Made by a program: the position numbers and the translations under genes. The notes beneath the pieces were generated by a model that was given only the letters and a program-made list of their open reading frames with translations, was not told the DNA's origin and searched no databases. Below are positions 37,180 to 46,854 of a stretch of DNA of 64,000 nucleotides, piece after piece; positions within the stretch are counted from its first letter, which is position 1; the number at the start of each line of letters is the position of its first letter. The DNA lies in NCBI RefSeq assembly GCF_001577265.1, contig NZ_CP014517.1, positions 2,764,501 through 2,828,500 of the forward strand, written 5' to 3'. The stretch comes from Variovorax sp. PAMC 28711 (lineage in GTDB: Bacteria; Pseudomonadota; Gammaproteobacteria; Burkholderiales; Burkholderiaceae_C).

Positions 37180-38997
37180 TCAAGCCAGCCAGCGCGCGAC
37201 CTTCGCCGCATCGTGCGCGAACAACCGCCACGTGGTCACGCCCGTGGGCAGCGTCAGCGGCAGGCGCAGCAGTCGCCGGTCGCGTGCGACGATGGCCGTC
37301 ATCTTTTTCTGGGCGCCGAGGTAGAGCGCGAGGTCGTCGAGTTTCGTGAGGCGCCAGGCCTGCACCAGCTGGCCCTTGCGCACCGGCAGCTCGATGCCGA
37401 TCCATTCGTCGTTGGCCGAGAAACCCGCGCGTTCGGCCGCTCCGCCGCGCAACACGACCTTCACCTGCACGCTGCCACTGGATTCGGCCACGCGCAGGCC
37501 GAGTTCCTGCGCACGCTGCGCCGGGTCGTCGAGCGCGGCAACGCCATGCGCGCGCAGCAGGTCCGACAGCGGCAGTTCTTGCGTCGAGTGGACCCAGTTC
37601 GCGATTTCCTGCGCATAGGAACGCCCGCCGATGGTCTCGAGCGCAGCCGCCACGTCGGCTTCGTCGATCGGGCCGCCGTTGCTGCGCGTCCACAGCAGGC
37701 GCATCACGTCGTCGAGCGTGCCGTGGCCCTCCTGGCGCAAGGTCAGGTCGAAGCACATCGCGACCAGCGCCCCCTTGGTGTAGTAGCTGACAGTGCCGTT
37801 CGGCGTCTGTTCGTCCTGCCGGTAGTACTTGACCCAGGCATCGAAGCTGGCGTCGGCCACTGACTGAACGAGGCGGCCTGGCGTCTGCATCACCTGGTTG
37901 ATCGTCTTGTTGACCAGGCGCAGATAGGTCGCATCGTCGATGCGTCCGGCGCGTCGTAGCAGCAGGTCGTCGTAGTAGCTCGTGAAGCCTTCGAAGAGCC
38001 ACAGCAGCTGCGTGTAGTTTTCCTGGCCGTAGTCGTAGCGCGCGAACGCGCCGGGCCGCAGCCGCTTGACGTTCCAGGTGTGGAAATATTCGTGGCTGAT
38101 GAGGCCCATGAGCGTGGTGTAGCCCTCCGGCTGCTTCTTCACGCCGATCTGGGGCAAGTCGCGTCGCGTGCAGATGAGCGCCGTCGAGTGCCGGTGTTCG
38201 AGGCCCCCGTAGCCGTCGTCGACGGCGTTCAGCATGAAGACATAGCGGTCGAACGGCAGCTTGGGCCCGCCGCGCTTGCCGACCTTGTCGCCGTGCCAGA
38301 AACGCATTTCGGCTTCGCAGATGGCCTTGGTGTCGGCGATCAGCCGATCGCCGTCGAACGATGCGGCCGCACCGGCCACCACGAAGCGGTGCGGGATACC
38401 GCAGGCTTCGAATTCGGCGCTCCAGAAAGAACCCATCTCGACCGGCGAATCAGCGAGTTCGTCGTAGTCGGCGGCACGGTAGCTTCCGAAGCCCTGCCTG
38501 TCGATCTTAGAACCCACGAGGGCGGTCGCGCAGGACCAGCGGGCGCTGCCGGCGACCGGGGCGGGCGCCACGATGTCGATCGTGTGTGGCGTGTCGGTTT
38601 GTCCCTCGACACGCAGGCACAGGCTGGTGCCGTTGAAAAAACCGCGATCGGCATTGAGCCAGGCCGTGCGCACCGAGTTGTCGTAAGCGCAAACCTCGTA
38701 GCGCAACATCAGCGGTTGGCCCGGCGCGCAGTCGACTTCCCAGGTGTGCTTGTCGAGTTGCTGCACATCGACGGGGCGACGGCCTTGCTGTGCGCGCAAG
38801 CCCTGCAGGTTCTTCGCGAACTCGCGCACCAGGTAGCTGCCCGGAATCCACACCGGCAGCGAGACGCGCTGGTGCGGTGCCGGGCGGTCGATGGTCAGAG
38901 AGACGGCGAACAGGTGGGCGTGCCAGTTCGCGCAGTCGACGCGGTAATGGACGCCTGCGGCGTCGTCGCGGCGAGGGGCAGGGCGCTGCGCCGCCAT
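37180..38997 (-). CDS. M61 family metallopeptidase with PDZ domain
   Basis: The 605-residue protein has the M61 catalytic domain with zinc motif HEYFH (302-306) in [17 protein letters not shown], and a C-terminal PDZ domain (about 500-580). M61 members are glycyl aminopeptidases. The start at 38997 gives [12 protein letters not shown] and overlaps the dsbC stop by one base. No signal peptide is seen. Substrate unknown. Confidence 0.92.
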   Translation of the reverse strand: MAAQRPAPRRDDAAGVHYRVDCANWHAHLFAVSLTIDRPAPHQRVSLPVWIPGSYLVREFAKNLQGLRAQQGRRPVDVQQLDKHTWEVDCAPGQPLMLRYEVCAYDNSVRTAWLNADRGFFNGTSLCLRVEGQTDTPHTIDIVAPAPVAGSARWSCATALVGSKIDRQGFGSYRAADYDELADSPVEMGSFWSAEFEACGIPHRFVVAGAAASFDGDRLIADTKAICEAEMRFWHGDKVGKRGGPKLPFDRYVFMLNAVDDGYGGLEHRHSTALICTRRDLPQIGVKKQPEGYTTLMGLISHEYFHTWNVKRLRPGAFARYDYGQENYTQLLWLFEGFTSYYDDLLLRRAGRIDDATYLRLVNKTINQVMQTPGRLVQSVADASFDAWVKYYRQDEQTPNGTVSYYTKGALVAMCFDLTLRQEGHGTLDDVMRLLWTRSNGGPIDEADVAAALETIGGRSYAQEIANWVHSTQELPLSDLLRAHGVAALDDPAQRAQELGLRVAESSGSVQVKVVLRGGAAERAGFSANDEWIGIELPVRKGQLVQAWRLTKLDDLALYLGAQKKMTAIVARDRRLLRLPLTLPTGVTTWRLFAHDAAKVARWLA

Positions 38998-39725
38998 CAG
39001 TTGGCTGCAGCGGTGAGTTGCTTTTCGACCTGCGCGGCCGGAATCGCGCCGGGGGTGCGCGTGCCGTCGCTGAAGATCAGCGTCGGCGTGCCGGTGATGT
39101 TGTACTTGCGGCCGAACTCCACGTTGCGCTGGATGGCGGCGGTGTCGCAGCCGCTGGCAGCGGTCTGAGGCTTGACCTCGCTGGTCATCCAGTCGGTCCA
39201 GCTTTTCGCACGGTCCTTGCTGCACCAGATGTCGCGCGACTTCACGCCCGAATCGGGTCCGAGCACCGGGTAGAGGAACAGGTAGACGGTGACGTTGTCG
39301 ACGTTGGTCAGGTCGCGTTCGAAATGCTTGCAATAGCCGCAGTTGGGGTCTTCGAACACCGCGAGCTTCCGCTTGCCGTTGCCGCGCACGATCTTGAAGG
39401 CGTCGTTCAGTGGCAGCTTGTCGAATGCCACCTGACTGAGCTTCTCGACGCGCGCCTCGGTGAGATTCTTGCGCGCCTTGACGTCGATCAGGTTGCCTTG
39501 CAGGAGGTAGTTGCCGTCGGCATCGGTGTAGAAGATTTCGGCGCCGTTGATGCGCACCTCGAACACCCCGGGCATCGGCGACTTGCTGATCTCGTCGATC
39601 TTCGCGAATTGCGGAATGCGCGCCGCCAGGTTCTTCCGGATCTCGGCTTCGCCGGCATCGGCATGAAAGCTCGCGAGGAAAGTGGCGCCGAGTGCGGCGG
39701 CAAGAAGTTTTCGTGCGAGTGTCAT
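38997..39725 (-). CDS. dsbC: Thiol:disulfide interchange protein DsbC
   Basis: The 242-residue periplasmic disulfide isomerase has a signal peptide, an N-terminal dimerisation domain (about 25-85) and a thioredoxin fold with active site CGYC (129-132) and cis-Pro loop GTPTLIFSDG. A second cysteine pair (in DIWCSKD and ASGCDTA) matches the structural disulfide of DsbC. Next upstream is a UbiH-like gene, so it belongs to a three-gene minus-strand run. Confidence 0.95.
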   Translation of the reverse strand: MTLARKLLAAALGATFLASFHADAGEAEIRKNLAARIPQFAKIDEISKSPMPGVFEVRINGAEIFYTDADGNYLLQGNLIDVKARKNLTEARVEKLSQVAFDKLPLNDAFKIVRGNGKRKLAVFEDPNCGYCKHFERDLTNVDNVTVYLFLYPVLGPDSGVKSRDIWCSKDRAKSWTDWMTSEVKPQTAASGCDTAAIQRNVEFGRKYNITGTPTLIFSDGTRTPGAIPAAQVEKQLTAAAN

Positions 39726-39744
39726 GGTGTCGGTGAGGTGAAAG

Positions 39745-40863
39745 TCATTGCAGGCCCATCGCCTGTTTCGTGATCCATTGCTTGACGAAGCGCGTGCGGT
39801 CGAATCCGCGCATGCCCCAGTTGCGGAGCGCCGGGAGTGGATCCATGCTGTGCGCAAAAAGTTGCTGCAGACCGTCGGTCGCCAGGCTCATCGCCAGTAC
39901 GTCGGCGCGGCGCGCGCGCTCATAGCGACGCAACAAGCGCGCATCGCCGACGCTGCGCCAGTAGTCGCGGTTCTTCAACACGTCTGCGAGCGCACTCGCG
40001 TCGGCCAGGCCGAGGTTGAGGCCCTGACCCGCGAGCGGGTGCACGGTGTGGGCGGCATCGCCGGCCAGCGCCCAGGCGCGGCCGTCCGCCGACTCGCCGG
40101 TCCAGCGGTCGGCGATCGCGCGGGCGAGCGGCCAGGCGGCGCGCTCGCTGGTCAGCCGGAACACGCCGAGCGCATCGTGGCTGGCTTCGCGCACGGCAGC
40201 TGCGAATTCATCGGCACCCTGCGCCAACAACCCGGGCGCGCGGAACTGGTCGACCGACCACACCAGCGCGAGCGAGCGTCCACCGACGCCGCCGAGCGGC
40301 AGCAGGGCGAGCACCTCGCCCTTGTCGTTGAACCACTGGCGTGCGATTTCGCCGTGCGGTTGATCGGCCTCCAGCCGGCACGCGACCGCGTGTTGCGGAT
40401 AGCGGGTGACCTCGTAGCGCACGCCCAGCGCATCGCGACTGGCGCTCGCCTTGCCTTCGCACACCACGGTCAGCGCAGCAGGGACGGGCTCGGTGACGAC
40501 GTCGATGCGGGGCTGGAAACGCACGGCGTCGGTCAGTTGGCGCTCGAGCGCCGGCACGTCGACGATCCAAGCCAGCGCATCGACCTTCTGGCCCGGCGCG
40601 CTGAACTGCACCCGGCCGCCTTCGTCGCCGTTGACCAGCATCTCGCGCACCGCCGTTGCGTGAACCGCGTCGGGCCAGGCACGCAGCGATTCGAGGAGGG
40701 TGCGGGACGCCGCGTTGAGCGCATAGGCGCGCACGTCTTCTTTCGAGGATTCGGCGGGCGGAACGACAAGGGCGACGCGGGTGCGTTCGCGTGCCAGCAG
40801 GAGCGCCAGCGTGCGACCCACGATGCCGGCGCCGCGAATGCAAACTTCGGGAGGGAGGGCCAT
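39745..40863 (-). CDS. FAD-dependent UbiH/UbiF-type monooxygenase
   Basis: The 372-residue flavoprotein begins with a GxGxxG-like dinucleotide fold (CIRGAGIVGRTLALLLA) and has LAGDAAHTVHPLAGQGLNLGLAD, the DG/GD signature of ubiquinone-ring hydroxylases. Which ring position it hydroxylates cannot be told from sequence. The start at 40863 is used. It precedes dsbC and M61 with short gaps. The N-terminal half (residues 100-180) is rather short compared with E. coli UbiH. Confidence 0.88.
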   Translation of the reverse strand: MALPPEVCIRGAGIVGRTLALLLARERTRVALVVPPAESSKEDVRAYALNAASRTLLESLRAWPDAVHATAVREMLVNGDEGGRVQFSAPGQKVDALAWIVDVPALERQLTDAVRFQPRIDVVTEPVPAALTVVCEGKASASRDALGVRYEVTRYPQHAVACRLEADQPHGEIARQWFNDKGEVLALLPLGGVGGRSLALVWSVDQFRAPGLLAQGADEFAAAVREASHDALGVFRLTSERAAWPLARAIADRWTGESADGRAWALAGDAAHTVHPLAGQGLNLGLADASALADVLKNRDYWRSVGDARLLRRYERARRADVLAMSLATDGLQQLFAHSMDPLPALRNWGMRGFDRTRFVKQWITKQAMGLQ

Positions 40864-40948
40864 CGCGGCATTGTAGGAGTTGGTCCGCGTCGCCGCGCTG
40901 TGCAGGACAATCGGCCGCTTCCCGCCAGAACCCACGCAAGGATCCCCT

Positions 40949-41830
40949 GTGACCGCTCCCGTCTTCGACCTGCAAGCCATCATCGCGCGCCTGGTTGTCT
41001 ACCCCGTCAAATCCTGCGCGGGCGTCGAATTGCCGGAGGTGTTGCTGACGGAAACGGGCCTGGAATTCGACCGCGCCTGGATGGTGGTCGACGCGACCGG
41101 CGAGTTCGTCAGCCAGCGCGAGCTGCCGCGCATGGCGCTGATCCAGCCGACGATGAAGCACATGGAGATGGTGCTGCGCGCGCCCGGCATGCTGGCGCTG
41201 CACATCGCGTTCGACCGCGTCGAGAAGCCGGTGCGCGCCAAGGTCTGGAAGGACGAGGTCGCGGCCTACGACATGGGCGACATCGCAGCGCAGTGGTTCA
41301 GCGATTTCCTCTCCGAGCCCGGCAAGCCGCAAGTGCTGCGCCTGGTGCGCTTCGACCCCGAGCACAAGCGGTTGTCGAACATGAAGTGGACCGATGGCGT
41401 GGAGGCGCCGAACCAGTTCTCCGACGGCTTTCCGCTCCTGGTCGCGAGCGAAGCGTCGCTGGCCGAGCTCAACGACAAGCTGGTGGCGGCCGAGCACGGT
41501 GCCGTGACCATGGCGCGCTTTCGTCCGAACATCGTGCTCGCCGGCATCGAGGCGCAGGACGAGGACCGCGTCGAGACCCTGCACATCGCCACGACCGAAG
41601 GCGAAGCGCGCCTGCGACCGGCCAAGCCCTGCCCGCGCTGCCCGATTCCGGACATCGACCCGGTCACGGCGGTGTCGACGCCCGAAGTCAACGACATGCT
41701 GCGCACCTACCGCGCCAATCCGAAGGTCGACGGGGCGGTCACGTTCGGCATGAACTGCATCGTGCTGGACGGCGTGGAGCACCTGCTCAAGGTCGGCCAG
41801 TCGGTCGGCGCCAACTACCGCTTCGAGTGA
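40949..41830 (+). CDS. MOSC-domain protein (YcbX-like)
   Basis: The 293-residue protein has a MOSC N-terminal beta-barrel (LVVYPVKSCAGVELPE) and a MOSC domain (about 130-290) with the cysteine-bearing segment RPAKPCPRCPIPDIDP, matching molybdenum-cofactor sulfurase C-terminal proteins and YcbX without its ferredoxin domain. Such proteins carry molybdenum cofactor and reduce N-hydroxylated compounds. The GTG start is preceded by AAGGA. Confidence 0.88.
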   Translation: MTAPVFDLQAIIARLVVYPVKSCAGVELPEVLLTETGLEFDRAWMVVDATGEFVSQRELPRMALIQPTMKHMEMVLRAPGMLALHIAFDRVEKPVRAKVWKDEVAAYDMGDIAAQWFSDFLSEPGKPQVLRLVRFDPEHKRLSNMKWTDGVEAPNQFSDGFPLLVASEASLAELNDKLVAAEHGAVTMARFRPNIVLAGIEAQDEDRVETLHIATTEGEARLRPAKPCPRCPIPDIDPVTAVSTPEVNDMLRTYRANPKVDGAVTFGMNCIVLDGVEHLLKVGQSVGANYRFE

Positions 41831-41854
41831 GCGGCCGCGCGGTAAACCAAGTCG

Positions 41855-42253
41855 TCAGAAGGTCACGCCGGCGATCAGCACAAGGTTGGCATAAGGCGTG
41901 CACTCGCCCGTGCGCACCACCGCCCTGGCACGCGCGCTGAGGCGCTTCAGCTCTTCGTGCGAGATGGTTTCGGGCGCGACCGGCAATTCACCCGCACACC
42001 AAGCCGGCAGGTTGTCGGGTGCCTGCGGGTCAAGCGCTTCCCGGGCCAGCAGGACGCGCTCGACCTGCATTTCGGTCAGCACGGCGCGCAGCACGTCGCC
42101 CAGTCGCGGCACATTGGCGCTCACGGCCAGATCAATGCGGCGCGGTCCGTCCGGGATCGGCAGGCCGGCGTCGCCGAGCACGATCATGTCGCCGTGACCC
42201 AGCATTGCAATCACCTGGGACAGATCGGAATTCAAAAGGGATGTGCGTTTCAC
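41855..42253 (-). CDS. rbsD: D-ribose pyranase
   Basis: The 132-residue protein converts beta-pyranose to furanose ribose for RbsK. It has MLGHGDMIVLGDAGLPIPDG and the C-terminal TGECTPYANLVLIAGVTF, both family blocks. It starts at GTG 42253, overlapping the rbsK stop (GTGA), and is the last gene of the rbs operon. Confidence 0.95.
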   Translation of the reverse strand: MKRTSLLNSDLSQVIAMLGHGDMIVLGDAGLPIPDGPRRIDLAVSANVPRLGDVLRAVLTEMQVERVLLAREALDPQAPDNLPAWCAGELPVAPETISHEELKRLSARARAVVRTGECTPYANLVLIAGVTF

Positions 42254-43203
42254 AAGAGGGTCCAGTCAGGCGGCAGCCGGCTGCTCAGAACGGCCTCGCG
42301 AAAGGGAATCGAAGGCTGTGCGCCGGGCTGCGTGATGCAGAGCGCCGCAGCGCGGATGCCGAGGCGCACAGCTTCATCGAACGAGGCGTCGTCGGCCAGG
42401 GCGACCGCCAGCGCGCCCAGAAAGGTGTCGCCGGCCGCGGTGGTGTCGACCGCCTGAACGTGCGGCGCCGGATGGTGGCGCGCGCCCGCCGCATCGATCG
42501 CGACGGCGCCGCGCGCGCCGAGCGTGACCACCACGCGGGTGACGCCATGATCGCGAAACCAGGCGCCCGCCAGAGCGGCTTCGGCCGGACTGCCCGACGG
42601 GATGCCGCTCAGCGTGGTGGCCTCGATCTCGTTGACCACCAGCGTGTCGATCAGTGGCCAGACAGGGAGGTCGAGCACCCGTACCGGTGATGGATTGAGC
42701 AGCACTTTGCAGCGCGCGCGACCGGCCGCTTCGATGGCGCGCAGCACCTGCGGCCACGGGGTCTCGAACTGCGTGACGAGGAATGCGGCCGACTGAAGAT
42801 GGGCTGCCCATGCCGCGTCGTCGGCGTCTGCATGCGCGTTGGCGCCGGGGATCACGACGATCCGGTTCTGGCCGGTGTCGTCGACCATCACGAGCGCGGT
42901 GCCGGTGGGAGCGGTCGCGTCGCTGCGCACGGCCGCGACGTCGATGCGGTCTTCGCGCAATGCCAGGAGCAGCGCCTCGCCGTCCGCATCTGCACCGACG
43001 CAGCCGACCAGCGTGACGCGGGCGCCCTGGCGCGCGCAGCTCACGGCCTGGTTACCGCCCTTGCCGCCGGGAATGCGCGTCATCGAACGGCCCTGCAGCG
43101 TTTCACCCGCGGCCGGTGCATGGGGCACGCGCAGCACGAGGTCCATGTTGAGGCTGCCCAGCACCACGATGCGCGCTGCCCCGGTGTCGTGCGGCCCGTT
43201 CAT
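42250..43203 (-). CDS. rbsK: Ribokinase
   Basis: The 317-residue PfkB-type kinase makes ribose 5-phosphate. Signatures are VVLGSLNMDLVLR, PGGKGGNQAV and the catalytic DTTAAGDTFLGAL. It overlaps rbsR by 4 bp upstream and rbsD by 4 bp downstream. Upstream in-frame codons that run through rbsR are not coding. Confidence 0.96.
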   Translation of the reverse strand: MNGPHDTGAARIVVLGSLNMDLVLRVPHAPAAGETLQGRSMTRIPGGKGGNQAVSCARQGARVTLVGCVGADADGEALLLALREDRIDVAAVRSDATAPTGTALVMVDDTGQNRIVVIPGANAHADADDAAWAAHLQSAAFLVTQFETPWPQVLRAIEAAGRARCKVLLNPSPVRVLDLPVWPLIDTLVVNEIEATTLSGIPSGSPAEAALAGAWFRDHGVTRVVVTLGARGAVAIDAAGARHHPAPHVQAVDTTAAGDTFLGALAVALADDASFDEAVRLGIRAAALCITQPGAQPSIPFREAVLSSRLPPDWTLL

Positions 43204-44204
43204 GCGCGGCGTGCGGTCGACGCGCGCACCACCAGTTCGGGCTGCAGCACCACCTTGCGTGGCTCGTGCCGGCGTCCGGTCACGCGCTCGAGCAGCATGT
43301 CGACCGCGAGTGCGCCGATGCGCGCCTTGGGTTGTGCGACCGTGGTGAGCGGCGGGCTGGTGTAGGCAGACAATTCGATGTCGTCGAAGCCGACGATCGA
43401 GAGTGTGTCGGGCACCTGGATGCCGGTTTCGTGGGCGGCGCGGAGCGCGCCGATCGCCATCAGGTCGTTGCACACGAAGACGGCCGACGGCGCCTCTTCG
43501 GTGCGCAGGATCGCGTGCATCGCCTCGTAGCCGCCCTGGCTGGTGAAGCCGCCGCGCCAGAGCAGCGCGTCGCCGGCCGGCGCGCTGCCCGATTCGGCCA
43601 GCGCCATGCGCCAGCCCTCGATGCGTTGTTCGCTGGGAGCCACGCCCGCCGGGCCGCCGATGCAGCCGATGCGCCGGTGCCCGAGCGACAGCAGATGCCG
43701 CACCGCCAGCAGTCCGCCCTGCATGTGGGCGGTCTCGACCAGGTCGCAGGTCGGGTCGGCGATCTCGCGGTCGACCAGCACGGTCGGCATCCTGAGCCCG
43801 TGCAACTGCGTCACCAGCGAGTCGTCGTCGCCGGTCGACACCACGATCAACCCGTCGATGCGACGCTCGGCCAGCACCTTCAGGTAGACGCTTTGACGAC
43901 GCGGCTCGTCGTCGGTGTTGCACAGCACGAGCGTGTAGCCTGCCGCGAAGCAGCGGTCCTCGACCACGCGCACGATCTCCGCGAAGTACGGATTCGAGCT
44001 GTTCGGGATCAGCATGCCGAGCGTGCAGGTCGTGTTGCTCTTGAGGCTGCGCGCCACGGCGCTGGGCACGTAACCCAATTCGCGGATCGCGCGTTCGACG
44101 CGTTCGCGTCCGTGCACGCTGACGTGCCGCGTTTCGTTGACGACGTGCGATACGGTGGTCACTGAAACCCCGGCGCGCAGAGCGACGTCCTTGATGGTGG
44201 CCAT
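43200..44204 (-). CDS. rbsR: LacI-family repressor RbsR
   Basis: The 334-residue regulator has a helix-turn-helix at 1-25 (MATIKDVALRAGVSVTTVSH) with hinge helix VARSLKS, then a periplasmic-binding-type sensor domain. It sits inside the operon between transporter and kinase, unlike E. coli where rbsR is last. It most likely represses the operon through the two palindromes at 47872-47895 and is induced by ribose; this is inferred from family and position. Confidence 0.93.
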   Translation of the reverse strand: MATIKDVALRAGVSVTTVSHVVNETRHVSVHGRERVERAIRELGYVPSAVARSLKSNTTCTLGMLIPNSSNPYFAEIVRVVEDRCFAAGYTLVLCNTDDEPRRQSVYLKVLAERRIDGLIVVSTGDDDSLVTQLHGLRMPTVLVDREIADPTCDLVETAHMQGGLLAVRHLLSLGHRRIGCIGGPAGVAPSEQRIEGWRMALAESGSAPAGDALLWRGGFTSQGGYEAMHAILRTEEAPSAVFVCNDLMAIGALRAAHETGIQVPDTLSIVGFDDIELSAYTSPPLTTVAQPKARIGALAVDMLLERVTGRRHEPRKVVLQPELVVRASTARRA

Positions 44205-44221
44205 GCCGGCGTCCCTGTTCG

Positions 44222-45232
44222 CTAAACCGCAGCCGCACGTCGCTGGCGCAGCGTGTCGATGACGACTGCGACGACGATCACGCAGCCGGTGATGATGCGT
44301 TTGCTCGGCTCGCTGGCGCCGATCTGCGCCAGGCCCGCCTCGAGCACCGCGATGATGAGCACGCCGAAGAAGGTGTTGATCACCGACCCGCGCCCGCCCA
44401 TGAGGCTGGTGCCGCCGATGACCACCGCGGCGATCACCTGCAGCTCGATGCCGACACCGGCATTCGGGTCGGCGGCTTCGAGCCGGGCCGATTGCATGAG
44501 CCCCGCCAGTCCTGCGAGCAAGCCCGTGACCGCGAAGACGATGACGCGGATCGGGCGCGGATCGATGCCGGCCAGGCGCATCGCTTCTTCGTTGGTGCCG
44601 ATGCCCACGACGTAGCGGCCGAACACGGTGCGGGTCAGCACGGCCTGGGCGATCACGACCAGCACCACCGCCAGCACGAAGGCCGCCGAGATGCCGCCGA
44701 TCCAGGGGGCCGCGAGGCCCGAGATGGCGTCGCCGACGTATTGCGTGCGGGAGTCGGTGACGAGGTAGGCGCCGCCGCGCACGGCTTCCAGCATGCCGAG
44801 CGACACGATGAAGGACGGCAGCCGCCAGGCCACTGACACGGCGCCCGTGACGGCACCGCAGGCCAGACCGGTCGCGAGGCCCAGCGCGGCGGCCGCGGGC
44901 ACGCTCCAGTGCCATTGCAGGATGGCCGCGGCCGTCGCCGCTGCACTCAACGCCAGCACCGAGCCGACCGACAGGTCGATGCCCGCGATGATGAGCACGA
45001 AGGTCATGCCGATCGACATGACCAGGAGTGCCGGAACTTCGTTGGCAATGGTCACGAAAGTCTCTCGTGACAGGAAGTACTCGCTCAGGCTGCCGAACAG
45101 CGCGATCATGCCGAGCAGCACGATCGCGAGGCCCAGGTAGGTGCCGAGCTGGCCGCGCAATACAGAGCCGGCGGAGGGCGTCTGTGTCTCTGGCACCGCT
45201 TCGGTCACGACTTTTGAGGGGAGGGGATTCAT
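44222..45232 (-). CDS. rbsC: Ribose ABC transporter permease
   Basis: The 336-residue protein has about 9-10 membrane spans and the BPD_transp_2 core with GIDLSVGSVLALS and QVIAAVVIGGTSLMGGRG, typical of the RbsC/XylH group. It lies 17 bp from rbsR and 17 bp from rbsA. Confidence 0.95.
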   Translation of the reverse strand: MNPLPSKVVTEAVPETQTPSAGSVLRGQLGTYLGLAIVLLGMIALFGSLSEYFLSRETFVTIANEVPALLVMSIGMTFVLIIAGIDLSVGSVLALSAAATAAAILQWHWSVPAAAALGLATGLACGAVTGAVSVAWRLPSFIVSLGMLEAVRGGAYLVTDSRTQYVGDAISGLAAPWIGGISAAFVLAVVLVVIAQAVLTRTVFGRYVVGIGTNEEAMRLAGIDPRPIRVIVFAVTGLLAGLAGLMQSARLEAADPNAGVGIELQVIAAVVIGGTSLMGGRGSVINTFFGVLIIAVLEAGLAQIGASEPSKRIITGCVIVVAVVIDTLRQRRAAAV

Positions 45233-45249
45233 GCGTTGTGCTTTCGGGA

Positions 45250-46845
45250 TCAGGCCGGCTCGGGTGAAGTCGCCGCGGGTGCGTCGGCGCGGGCTGCATC
45301 GCTGAAGGCGGCCGCCAGCAAAGACTGCTCGGTCCACTGGCCGCGTTCGAACACCGCCACCAGCCGACCGGCGCTCATGACGCCGATGCGGTCGCACATC
45401 GCCATCAGTTCGCGCAGGTCGCTCGACACCATGAGCAGTGCCTTGCCGGCATCGGTCATCTTGTCGAGCTCTGCGTACAGGTCGGCGCGGGCGCCGACGT
45501 CGACGCCGCGCGTCGGCTCGTCGAGCAGCAGCACGTTGCATTCACGGTGCAGCCAGCGTGCGAAGACGACCTTCTGCTGGTTGCCACCGCTCAGGGTGGA
45601 CACGGTCTGCTCGCCGCTCTGCGAGCGGATGCGCAGCCGTTCGATGAGCCGCGCCGCGATGCCGCGTTCGCGCGCCGGCTGCAGCCAGCCGGCGTGCGAT
45701 ACGGCGCCCAGATCGCTGAGCGTCGCGTTGACGCGGATCGACTGCGGCATCAGCAGGCCCTGCGACTTGCGGTCTTCCGTGACGAGGCCGATGCCAGCGC
45801 GAATCGCCTGCATCGGCGAGCGCCAGCCCTTGTCGACGCGCATCGGCGTGCCGGCTTGTGCGTGCAGGGTGATGTTGCCGCGGTCTGCGCGATCGGCACC
45901 GAACAGCAGGCGGACCAGTTCGGTCCGGCCCGAGCCGACGAGGCCGGCCAGCCCCATGACCTCGCCGGCGTGCAGCGTGAGGTCGATGTTGCGCACGGCC
46001 TGCGCGCGACCGAGGCCACGCGCCTGCATCACGATTCGGCCGGCGACGCGGCGCGGGCGGTCTTCGTGCTGGTGCACCGCGCGCCCGACCATGCGCTGGA
46101 CGAGCTCGGCCTCCTGCACGCCGGCCATCGGCCGCACGTCGACCAGCCGGCCGTCGCGCAGCACCGCCACGCGGTCGGCGATGCGCTGCAGTTCTTCGAG
46201 TCGGTGCGAGACGTAGACGATCGCGACACCGCGCGCCTTCAGCAGGTCGACCTGTTCGAACAGATGATCGGTTTCGCGCGGCGTGAGCATCGCGGTCGGC
46301 TCGTCCAGCACCAGCACGCGGGTGTCGTCCTGCAGGTTGCGCGCGATCTCGACCATCTGCTGCTGGCCGATGCCCAGGCGCGCGACCGGCGTGGCCGGGT
46401 CGATGTGTTGCATGCCGATCTTGGCGAGCTGCCGCGAGGCGAGGACGTTGAGTTCATGTCGGCGCACCCATCCTGCACGGTGCGGCAGGCGGTCGAGCAA
46501 CAGGTTCTCGGCGACCGACAACGTCGGCACGAGGCCGAGCTCCTGCATCACCATGCGCACGCCCTGTCGTTCGGCATCGCGCCGCGAGGCCGGGTGGAAT
46601 GAAGTTCCGCCCAGGTTCATGTGTCCGCGCGTGGGCGACACGAGTCCGCAAACGATCTTCGCCAGCGTGCTCTTGCCCGCACCGTTCTCGCCAGTGAGCG
46701 CCAGCACTTCGCCGGCCTGCAGTGCGATCGACACGCCGTCGAGCACCGGTGCCGCGTAATCCTTGCCGATGTCGGCGAGTGACAGCAACGCCGCGCCGGG
46801 CGGTGAGTGCCCGCTCCCGACGGCGGCATCGCTGGTCTCGTGCAT
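45250..46845 (-). CDS. rbsA: Ribose ABC transporter ATP-binding protein (two domains)
   Basis: The 531-residue protein has two ABC domains. The first has Walker A GENGAGKS and signature LGIGQQQMVEIA; the second has a degenerate Walker A (GLVGSGRTELV) and signature LSGGNQQKV, as expected of the RbsA/XylG class. It is transcribed after rbsB. Confidence 0.96.
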   Translation of the reverse strand: MHETSDAAVGSGHSPPGAALLSLADIGKDYAAPVLDGVSIALQAGEVLALTGENGAGKSTLAKIVCGLVSPTRGHMNLGGTSFHPASRRDAERQGVRMVMQELGLVPTLSVAENLLLDRLPHRAGWVRRHELNVLASRQLAKIGMQHIDPATPVARLGIGQQQMVEIARNLQDDTRVLVLDEPTAMLTPRETDHLFEQVDLLKARGVAIVYVSHRLEELQRIADRVAVLRDGRLVDVRPMAGVQEAELVQRMVGRAVHQHEDRPRRVAGRIVMQARGLGRAQAVRNIDLTLHAGEVMGLAGLVGSGRTELVRLLFGADRADRGNITLHAQAGTPMRVDKGWRSPMQAIRAGIGLVTEDRKSQGLLMPQSIRVNATLSDLGAVSHAGWLQPARERGIAARLIERLRIRSQSGEQTVSTLSGGNQQKVVFARWLHRECNVLLLDEPTRGVDVGARADLYAELDKMTDAGKALLMVSSDLRELMAMCDRIGVMSAGRLVAVFERGQWTEQSLLAAAFSDAARADAPAATSPEPA

Positions 46846-46854
46846 CAGCTGTGC

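Noticed and set aside
42250..44238. Apparent rbsR-rbsK fusion frame
   Set aside because: The upstream part is an out-of-frame reading of rbsR; true rbsK begins at 43203 with an ATGA overlap.
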